Part shown: piece after piece, positions 55,789-64,000 of the stretch
Position numbering within the stretch: position 1 is the first letter of the stretch
How the letters are laid out: each line of letters begins with the position of its first letter
From: Isoetes taiwanensis
Taxonomy: Eukaryota > Streptophyta > Lycopodiopsida > Isoetales > Isoetaceae
DNA length: 64,000 nucleotides
Assembly: GCA_021234155.1 (NCBI GenBank)
Contig: JAJEKV010000061.1
Coordinates: forward strand, 2,877,950-2,941,949
Direction of reading: 5' to 3'
The notes under the pieces: model-generated
Told to the model about the DNA's origin: nothing
The model's database searches: none
Seen by the model: the letters and a program-made list of their open reading frames with translations, nothing else
Made by a program: the position numbers and the translations under genes

Positions 55789-57686
55789 GAGACGTTGCAA
55801 GAATATGCAGGAAATGATCATACTTAATGTAGTAGGCCAGAGATATAAGTGAAGCCCGTTCTCCTTCTGTGAGCCCATGAGTGATATCCACTGGCTAATC
55901 AGTGATGAACTTGGCTAACCACATAGAAAACTGGTGATGTTCTGTAGGTAAGCCTCTCACTCTCCATGTTGCGTACCATTCCTTTTAGAACATGGTCAAA
56001 TAATTAACAGCGAAGATTTTAGAAAACATTCATTTAAGATGCTTCTTATTTCATGATTGTATAGATCAAAAGTTACTTGCTCGGTATTCATCTGTGACTA
56101 CCCTGCCATCCTCTTACTTTCTGCTGCTTTGTAGGAATAAGCTACAAAATCAAACTATATCATCCCTATATTCATAGCTAGGAAGGGAAAGTAGGAGGAC
56201 ACCAAATTTAATCCCCTAGTTTGATAGTGGAAGTTCAGAATACTGATCTTAGAGACTGAGCAACATGCAATTCCAGTATGTCCTCAGTATAGATGCTCCT
56301 AGAAAGGGATGCGACTAACCTTTTAGACTTTCAAGATATCCTTGCTGTAGAAGACATGGGATGAGAATGATCTTATAACATAAAAGCATTGTATATCATT
56401 TATGCACTCCCATATATGGGGGTGCTACAGAGAAACTAATTAACGCAGATAGTAGATACATCATCTAGTAGATACATAAGATGATGGGATCATATTTCTG
56501 CACATTCTAGACCAAAACACTTGTCTGTGAGGAATTATATATATTAGCAATAATATATATGCATCAACTATGACGCAAACAATGGCCCTACAAGAGCAGC
56601 AGGATTGTTTGGATCTCAATCACAAAATCAACTACCATTGAGATTGTTCTTGCTTGCTTATGTTCAATGTGTGATAATTCTATAATCTGTTTCAAGTTGG
56701 AGGGTAATCATTCGTTTATGATTCGTTTATGATTCGTTTACGCTATTATGTCAGGAACAATGGGAGATATGCTGCGTTAGGTCTTTTATTGAATAGTGAA
56801 CTTCCAAGGAGAAGCTTAAATTAGGTGTCAAGGATGTGTCAGGCACATTTATTTTTAACCTTGTGAAGCAATCTCGCAGCATATTGCTGTAAATTCATTC
56901 CTTCCGTTAGATCTTAGAATCAATTTGATAGAAAGGACATTTTCGATAAGCAAGGAATTGTCTCGGGGTTTATCATGCACATTCAGCAGAAAGCCATTCC
57001 CATCAAAAAAAGGATAGATTTGCACCAGCCTGTAGACAATATGACCATCTTTGAGTTGCAGAAAACATCAAAATTGCAATTGCCAGTGGATGAACCACGT
57101 TATTTCTTTTAACGTGTATCATGTCAAAGGTATTCCCCAGAAAAACAACGTTGAAAAATGCCTTTTTTCTCTCTTGCATAGCTATTTAAGGTAGCTAAGT
57201 AATTTAAAATGCAATTATTGTAATAAAAGTAGTCTAAAGTGTTGTCAAACTCAATTTTACACCATGGATTGGATTAACCTCAACCATATGGATGCCTTTT
57301 TTCTCTCTCGCATAGCTATTAAGGTGCTAAGTAATTTAAAATGCAATTATTGTAATAAAAGTAGTCTAAAGTGTTGTCAAACTCAATTTTACACCATGGA
57401 TTGGATTAACCTCAACCATATGGAACAATGCAAATACTGGACCACCAAACCCCTAAACCCCCGGGTGCTTGAAATACATGCACACAAGATCAACAGGTTG
57501 AGCACCAAAATGATTGGATGTACGTTCTTCTGCAGATTTGATCAATCACATTTTACGTTGTGAACTTCTGTTTTGTATTCAGATAGTCTGAGTATACATG
57601 CCACTTACGCCTAACTCATCATCAAAAATAAAATGGGCACAAATTCTACCCATTCAAACAAACAAAAATCTTCCAAGACATCTCTG
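55789..57686. other. Intergenic with a 134-bp tandem duplication
   Basis: Immediately after the PPR stop, shifted-frame residue of its E region can be read for about 30 bases. Further on there is no gene. A ~134-bp unit beginning ATGCCTTTTTTCTCTCTTGC and including AGTGTTGTCAAACTCAATTT is present twice (about 57158-57291 and 57292-57421). The 99-codon frame at 57264-57563 lies across this repeat and is not called. Confidence 0.5.
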
Positions 57687-59135
57687 TTAATAGTCACCAT
57701 CATCACCAAGGCAATGGGTCCTTAATCGACGTTGAAATTCCCACGAGTACATAGGAGCCTCATGTACCATTATGCTAGAGACCCCAAGCACTTGCCCCCA
57801 GGAAAAATCCTCCCTTACCTCACAACTGCTAGGAAATGATGTCATCAATTGCCATTTGTTAGAGCAAATGTCGTATATTACCCCTTCCTGGCCAGGCCCG
57901 AGTCCACTTTTCGGGAGGACATATATAAAATAATCATTCCCTACAACCCTAAAAGACTTAGAAGAGCTTTTCAATTGTGTCCACATCTCTTTTGGCATCC
58001 TTGCAATCTCTTCCCATGTCCCAGATGGGTGCTGGTGATTCTTAGTGGGGCTGAAAGTAAGCTGACCATACTTCTTTTTCTTGACCTCTAATATCTCATC
58101 TTCCAGTAGTTTTTTCAGCCTCACCACAACCAAATCCTCTCCACACATTCCTCCAACAGCTAAAATTCTTCTTTCACATCTTAGAAGATTGGATTCCACG
58201 GAGACCTGAGAGAAGAAATTAGGTTTAAGAGATGTATCCCAGTGATGCCAAGACTTTGTTGGTACCTTATAATAGAGTATTGAGATGCCCAGACCTTTCT
58301 CATGCACCAAAAGAAAGTAGAAGCAATTATTCAAGAGAAAATTACTAGTACGTACTTCCTTGACATCTATAAAATCACAATTTCTCCAATCTCGTGCCTT
58401 TGTGCTTGAGTCAAAAGTTGAGACAGACACCCCATTATCAGGTATTCCATCAATCGAGTCCCTCGAAGCAACCACTAAAATATAGTCCTTTTCATTAGAG
58501 TGCGCTTGGATACCCACCCCAACGGTAGGCCAACAAACCTCATCCCCAAAGCCAGTAATCTCTTCGGAAGATCCAGTAGAACCATCAAACAACACTAACC
58601 TAATTAGAGGACGTTTAGAATCATCTGAATAATGCCTATCATCTGTGTCGGGGCAATCCATACAGCAGGACAAAGCACCATCTTTGGTCCAAAACAAATT
58701 CATCACATCAACCTTTTCAGTATCATCATCATCGTCAAATTCCTCTTCCTCATCAGATTCTTCTTCCTCATCATCTATCTTTTTACTCTTCCATCGGCCA
58801 AGGTTGATTTCAAAGATATTTTTCCCAAGAGAGCACCAAGTGCCAGAAGCTACATGATATGCTGCATTTATGCCGCTAATACCAAGCCAAGAACTCTGGT
58901 GAGCAGCTAAGCGATATCGGCGTTTGAAACTTTCGGAATTAATGAGGGCATTCCAAGACCTAGAAACTAACCTCAGTTGATGCAGGCGACGGACAGGCAA
59001 AGGAAAGAGAATAGACTCCACGATTTCCCGAGGAAGAAATTTCACCATATCCGTTTTCGCTGCTCGATCGACATGGAGGGGATTGCTCCGGCAAAACCTG
59101 GTTCTTACGTTATCGTTCATGTTGGTGACGGCCAA
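57687..59135 (-). CDS. F-box protein with kelch-like C-terminus
   Basis: A 482-codon intronless frame. The F-box is at about residues 32-75 (FLPREIVESILFPLPVRRLH, then LVSRSWNALINSESF), which would bind SKP1 and place the protein in an SCF ubiquitin ligase as the substrate receptor. Residues ~118-142 are a long acidic run of Glu and Asp. The rest has kelch/galactose-oxidase-like strands such as YILVVASRD, RRILAVGGMCGEDLVVVRL, GTWEEIARMPKEMW and VIYDICSNKWQLM, but no clean kelch repeat series. The first ATG in the frame is used; a second Met at residue 6 is possible. The substrate cannot be inferred. It is transcribed toward the PPR gene, with 1.9 kb between the two stops. Confidence 0.88.
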   Translation of the reverse strand: MAVTNMNDNVRTRFCRSNPLHVDRAAKTDMVKFLPREIVESILFPLPVRRLHQLRLVSRSWNALINSESFKRRYRLAAHQSSWLGISGINAAYHVASGTWCSLGKNIFEINLGRWKSKKIDDEEEESDEEEEFDDDDDTEKVDVMNLFWTKDGALSCCMDCPDTDDRHYSDDSKRPLIRLVLFDGSTGSSEEITGFGDEVCWPTVGVGIQAHSNEKDYILVVASRDSIDGIPDNGVSVSTFDSSTKARDWRNCDFIDVKEVRTSNFLLNNCFYFLLVHEKGLGISILYYKVPTKSWHHWDTSLKPNFFSQVSVESNLLRCERRILAVGGMCGEDLVVVRLKKLLEDEILEVKKKKYGQLTFSPTKNHQHPSGTWEEIARMPKEMWTQLKSSSKSFRVVGNDYFIYVLPKSGLGPGQEGVIYDICSNKWQLMTSFPSSCEVREDFSWGQVLGVSSIMVHEAPMYSWEFQRRLRTHCLGDDGDY

Positions 59136-61140
59136 GAAGTTTTATATTTTATATAATGGCGCCCAAAATTACAGAATGATCCAGCGGACGGACCCGGCTT
59201 ACTTTAATCTTAATGCGAAGCAGATACACCAGAGCATAAAATTGACAGAGACACTCGCACTTTTGCCCTTTCTTGCAACTCTAGGCTATTCACGTATCAC
59301 CTCCACCTCTTCTAGGGCATCCGTGCCCCAATTCTATACTATACACGTATCACTTTACTTTCTATTCTATTCTATTCTATTCTATTCTATCGAATCCACT
59401 CGATTATTGGTCTCTGGTTTATATTCTTTCAAATTTCGTATAGATTTTTCATTGCCATTGAATTTCACGTATCACACAGCTTTTTTTTCTACGGTGTAGG
59501 TGCAACATCTTTCCTTTTCATTCAAATGTTATAATTTGGTAGTGATTATGAGCTTCTTGTGAAAATGAGACGCATTTAAATTTTTATATTATAGTAAAAT
59601 GGATCAATACAAGACATTAAGACATTGAGCATACGAAGTGAGGCCCCCCACTTTAATACGAAGGTGAGTTTTGGGTATCTTTTTTTTTCCCTCTTCTTAA
59701 CAGTTTAGTTAACATTTTGGGAGGCCCTCTCCTCTTTTCGGAGGCCCCCTCCTCTCCCGTATGGGGAAACGTATATAGAGTGGGGCATTAAAACCTTACA
59801 TGTGGCCGTGCCTAGTGCACCCATTTATTCCATTTAAAATTCCACTTGATCCTCTATCATTTCCAAGATCCCCTCAAGATCCTCAAGATTCTTCTAGGTT
59901 CCTAAAGCTCCTCAAGAATTCCCTCAAGTTCCTTTCGATTCTTCAAGGTTTTCCCTAGATTCTGAAAAAATTTCTTAAATTTCCTCAAGATGCCCTTTGA
60001 ATCTATCAACACTCTCCTACATTCTATGAGATTCCCTCCTCGTGCATGATGAACATCCTTATCATAAAGTGCAAATTTTGGCTATTATATTTTGATTGTA
60101 TCATCTCTTTTTGTTTCTATGGAATTAGTCTGGTGTATGCTTGTAAACACCCAAAATAATGGTCGTGATTCATGGAACTTTTAAGTTGCATCAATAAAAT
60201 TGAATGATCTTGTAGTTCTAAGTGCACATGCATCCTATAACAATTTGTGGAAGTGTGTAGATGTGGTGGTTGTAACTAAAATGTGGTTGAAATTTGGGTG
60301 TTCACGTCATCATCAAGAAGAAGAAGAGATTTTAATATCCGTTCGAGGTCAATTTATCTAAAACAAGATGTAGTTGTTATGATCTCCTAGACCAAAAGGT
60401 CCTCATGAGATTGTGAATATATTTATCTAATCTTATTTTAACCACAAGAAATTTATCGCGGCGGCCGAACATTTCTCTTTCCCGAACCCCATCATACACA
60501 AGGCACTTTATCTCTACCACCATTGTATGTTACATATTGAAGGAATTAAGATGTGCATTTCTATTTTAATAGTTATTCCACTTTACAAATAATAGATATA
60601 TAACTAGTAGTGGGTGCTCATAGCAGTGCTATAGCAACAGGCTTTATTCTGGTAAGGGACTCGCAAGGAAACAAAAACCGGCCATAGGTAGGTTTGTCAT
60701 TCATCATATCAACAGTATGCAATGTTTAAATAATATAGATGGGGAGCTGACCATAGGAACAATGTCAAGCTACCCCATAAGGAAGAAAGTGTGCATAGGC
60801 AGTATAGAAGGGTAGTGGCGACAATTTCTCATCGGGATAAAAAACCCCGTCCTTTCAGGTTTTCGAGGAAGACCCTAATGAGAAATGGTCGCCAACAACT
60901 TGGATGATTGCCTGGAAAATTGAAGGAAGTGGGACGATAGCATACGCAAGGGGGAGTGAACCATCGAGACGGCATAATACCTGCAAAAGAAATAGAACAC
61001 ATAGAAGGCACCCATTAACAGTTAAGGAGAACAAGAACGTGCATGACGGCGAAGCGACAAGCTGCACAACAACAACAACCACCCAAAAAACTGACGTGAG
61101 TGATTAGTAATGAGGAGAAAATCAACAATACACAGCAGAA
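59136..61140. other. Intergenic, upstream of the F-box gene
   Basis: A (TCTAT)n microsatellite lies at about 59360-59392. At 59830-60010 a loosely repeated phrase (CCTCAAGATTC and variants) recurs about ten times. No gene is recognised. The 138-codon plus frame at 59083-59499 overlaps the F-box 5' end and has no motif. Confidence 0.45.
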
Positions 61141-61152
61141 GAGAAGATAGCA

Positions 61153-61325
61153 TCACCCAGATGGTGGAGGGAAAAAGCATCACCCAACGGATGGAAGAAA
61201 GAATGTGATAAAAATAGAAATTTGTGTCACCCTCAGGGTGGAAATAAACAGTATCACCCACAAGTGGAGAACAAGGTAGCACCATGTAGGTGTAAAAACT
61301 TGATTATAGCAGCACCCGGGCGGTG
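61153..61325. repeat. Six mini inverted repeats, CACC(n)GGTG
   Basis: Units at 61153-61165, 61181-61194, 61228-61240, 61255-61267, 61280-61292 and 61313-61325. Each has CACC facing GGTG or a one-base variant over a 4-5 base centre. The start spacings of 28, 47, 27, 25 and 33 bases suggest a decayed ~27-base tandem repeat. Flanks often read AGCAT or GTAGC before and GGA after. Confidence 0.6.
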
Positions 61326-62310
61326 GACAACAATAAGGTATGCATGAACAGAAACACATGTGAAAAACAATAAACAAGCGCCCTAAGCAAATCAGGGCGG
61401 GAAGGGAGGGATGTAATGGGAATGAGAGAAGTGCTATTGTGAGAAGATGCCGGTAACCGACCTCGAATATGGAGTGTACTTATATAATGGCTCGTCCCTG
61501 CCCAAAATGGCGATCCAAGGGCTCGAATCGATGGTATAATCCAATTTACATTTAGAACTTTGTCTTTGACATTTGCATATTGTTTGGATTTCTTAAACGT
61601 CCCAAATCTCAACTTAGCACTTAAGCCAACCATTATAAAGGAAGTGTGTTTGGATCTATTCCTAATGCTCCCTCTTGAAATGTGAAATAAAAAAGGAACT
61701 CCTTATTGTCTCCTATACGTTTCAAAATATGCAAAATTTAAACCTGCGCTTTTCACCTTATGTTCAAGCGCCTTATAATATAAAGATGCTGATCATAATG
61801 ACTATAAGATTCCCATTTCCTTAGCCAAACAACATATTTGAAAAAAAAAAATCAAAAATTAAGAACTACCTTAGCAATATGGAGAAACACAAAACGCCAC
61901 ACAAGTTGCCTTAGATGTATGAAGGACTCGTCCATTTATATGTTAAGAACATCCATACATAATGGACACTTGTCTTATAGTCAAGTTCGATGCTTTAGAT
62001 CACCATCTTTCTTTCCCCACCCCCTCCCCCCCTTTTTTTAGGGTAAGAGTGTTTTTTCTAATTTTATCAATAATGATATAAAGTACACAGAGTCCCCACA
62101 ATGGACAGATTGAAAGAATTATAGCCAATGTTATGGATCCCAATGCATCAATACTATGTGTACTTTAGGAACTCCAATTTCCACATTAGCAAGATGGTAG
62201 GAAAACCATAGCCAATGTTATGGATCCCAATGCATCAATACTATGTGTACTTTAGGAACTCCAATTTCCACATTAGCAAGATGGTAAAAAAACCATATAT
62301 ACTCAGTTAT
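61326..62310. other. Intergenic with an 86-bp tandem duplication
   Basis: No gene. ATAGCCAATGTTATGGATCC and following sequence through CACATTAGCAAGATGGTA occur twice in tandem, about 62121-62206 and 62207-62292, in what would be the 3' trailer of the LINE remnant to the right. Confidence 0.5.
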
Positions 62311-62960
62311 TCAGATTGTTTTCTCTACATGTCCTAACATTTGGATGTAGGTCCTCAGGACTAATACAATGACATTTAAAATGCTATAAAACCCTTCAAT
62401 CTTGCCAATTCTGTCCAATCCCTTATGGTAACTCACCTCCATCTTCCTATGGTAGGACAAAGCTATTACAGCCACTTCCATATTAAAGTAATTCTTTAGC
62501 TTGTCCATAAAGATGTTATGTCCCCCCAGAGCCACATCACAGCGATGTCTCCATATAGTCCAAAGGGTCACACTGACTAAGGAAGTAGCAATGGAGCATG
62601 TGTCTGAGATCAGTATAACATTAGGCCACCCAAGCTGGTGTATATCTAGTCCCAGGATAGGATATACCCACTGCTAGGTCTCAATAATCTTAGGACAAAA
62701 AAAAACAAAAATGGAAAAGAGATTCACTCGCCTGGCACCCAAGTGGGCACTGGTCATCAGTCAAGATTCCCCTAAGAACCAGCTTCTCTTTGGTATTGAG
62801 ACCACCTTGAAGGGTTGTCCACCTGAAGAATTGTATTCTCCTAAAGCACAACGTTTTCCATGAATTTGCAAAGAGAAGCTTAGCCACAGTCCCCTCCATC
62901 TGTAGCCTAGCTTCTGCTTTAAGAGGAGAGTCTTCACAGAGAGCCCAATAGATCCTAGCT
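62311..62960 (-). pseudogene. LINE ORF2 C-terminal remnant
   Basis: From right to left on minus: ARIYWALCEDSPLKAEARLQ, then WKTLCFRRIQFFRWTTLQGG and LNTKEKLVLRGI, then CPLGCQASESLFHFC, the zinc-binding domain that follows RT in plant LINEs. After a frame break, SVTLWTIWRHRCDVALGG is the segment that usually follows. The RT core and endonuclease are missing. Stops between 62580 and 62690 break the frame. It is independent of the remnant at 19.7-20.3 kb. Confidence 0.6.
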
Positions 62961-64000
62961 ACATTATATGTGTTTCTTGATACACATTGGTTTGGGGCTT
63001 GTATTATGGTATGGCCTTCTTCTAGCTAAAAATCCTATTCTATTCTATTCTTCTTGATAAAGAATGAAGAAAAAGAAAATAGATGCCCATCACATGTGAA
63101 GGCGCTCGCGACGGTGGCGCGTAGGGCTGCCGGCATTTTTCCTTGTAACTTGAGCATCTGGACTTCGTTTTCGATGATCTTTAGTTCGTTGGGAAGCTTG
63201 TTCCGAGATCTCTCTGCTAACATCAATTTTGTTAGGGTTTGCTAGCAGGTTAGGGGCCGGATTTGGGTCTGTTTAATTTTGGCCATTATAGTAGGGATGG
63301 GGAAGACAGATATTGGTCCAGCATCCATGGCGGCGACAAAACAACATAATTCTACCATCAATTTGGTGAATTATTTACCATCAATTTGGTGGTAAATAAT
63401 TTAGTTGGAAGTTCTTTGCCTTCGGTGGTGGCTACTCCAGTGGTTCTTGAAGAAAGGGATTTTCCTCCCTTGCAAGGCGTTGTGAGTAAGGGAGCAGAAG
63501 TTAATGGGAATTTGCATCAAACAGATACAGATTCTAGTCCTAATGAAGTTCCTCTGCCTCGGGCAAATGCTAGTGCTTGGAAGTCATCTGATTATGTTAC
63601 AAAAGTTTCATATCAAAGATTTAGTGATTGGCTTTGTAGGGATATATCTAGTGCATCTAGAAAAGCAAGGGTTAGCAGCTGCTTTACAAGTGTTGTCTGC
63701 AAGGTTATATTTAATGGTGTAACTATCTACAGTGCCCTTGACACAAGTATTTGCCATCCACATATGATCTCTTATCAACCTATAGAAATCCTGATGTACC
63801 ATGAGCAACAATAGTGTACTATAGGTATCAGCTAACATCCTATAAGTGTAGTATAACTGCCTATGCTTAGCGAATTGCCTTTCAGTAAATTCCTGATGGT
63901 GCTTGTAAATGAACCAGTACATACATGCCATCTGGAAGACTTCTCTAGTAAAAGTTGCAGCCCAGATCCTATCTCTTGCCTTAGTATCCCTGATAATTTG
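62961..64000. other. Unassigned right end; one open frame
   Basis: A 142-codon plus frame (63386-63814) contains LEERDFPPLQ and a Ser/Asn-rich stretch. RDFPPL-like phrases occur near the start of some LINE ORF1 proteins, but no RNA-binding domain follows and the frame is AT-rich, so no function is given. A short repeat ACCATCAATTTGGTG occurs at about 63352 and 63379. The window may cut a feature at its end. Confidence 0.3.

Noticed and set aside
59083-59499. 138-codon plus frame
   Set aside because: It overlaps the F-box gene start on the other strand, contains a microsatellite and has no motif.
1-64000. CRISPR arrays, operons, rRNA genes
   Set aside because: No regular repeat-spacer array, bacterial gene organisation or rRNA sequence was seen; the window is eukaryotic.

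Overview
The window is plant nuclear DNA. It is AT-rich and gene-poor, with intronless PPR and F-box genes, a plant-type mitochondrial ribosomal protein gene, Copia and Gypsy LTR retrotransposons primed by initiator-Met tRNA, and LINE remnants. The repetitive PLS-type PPR protein and the large decayed intergenic spaces suggest a fern or other seed-free vascular plant. That placement is an inference from style, not from a marker gene.

Layout. 1-12.8 kb: no intact gene. It holds a purine-rich minisatellite (1.5-1.75 kb), an array of 26-bp palindromes (3.8-4.2 kb), decayed Ty3/Gypsy pieces on both strands (4.8-6.6 and 8.8-9.9 kb), an LTR-like segment with an unusually long, phase-perfect heat-shock-element array and a TATA box (10.0-10.8 kb), and LTRs of a second family (6.7-7.1 and 12.07-12.83 kb). 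12.8-23.1 kb: mostly unassigned. It contains an intact gene for mitochondrial ribosomal protein mL54 (16.86-17.26 kb), an exon-like TPR fragment, a LINE zinc-binding remnant, and a multi-exon TRM5-like tRNA methyltransferase fragment with good splice sites but shifted frames (20.86-21.61 kb).

23.138-40.373 kb is one Copia integration in an unusual form: four LTRs and three internal regions in a head-to-tail array, all on the minus strand, bounded by one 5-bp target-site duplication (TCACA). Copies 1 and 2 share their right portion (5041-bp offset), and copies 2 and 3 share their left portion. This mosaic fits unequal exchange. Copy 3 carries a 1.57-kb insertion that resembles an ORF1-only LINE.

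42.037-52.240 kb is a second LTR element (plus strand) with 1.56-kb LTRs, TSD CATGT, an iMet primer-binding site and a polypurine tract. No gag or pol domain is recognisable, so it is probably non-autonomous. Its leader holds five copies of a ~75-nt hairpin, and its LTR begins with a two-hairpin layout that recurs in the 7.1- and 12.8-kb LTRs. Just outside it (40.9-41.5 kb) are two hairpins with similar loops but different, self-complementary stems.

53.4-59.1 kb holds the two best long genes: a 788-aa PLS-type PPR protein with a truncated E region, and a divergent 482-aa F-box protein on the opposite strand. 59.2-64 kb is intergenic with a LINE ORF2 C-terminal remnant and short repeats.

The host genes show no common pathway. 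mL54 (mitochondrial translation), PPR (organelle RNA metabolism) and TRM5 (tRNA m1G37) all touch RNA or organelle biology, but nothing indicates co-regulation. The most interesting material is structural: the heat-shock array, the LTR-sharing Copia array and the recurring hairpin architectures.
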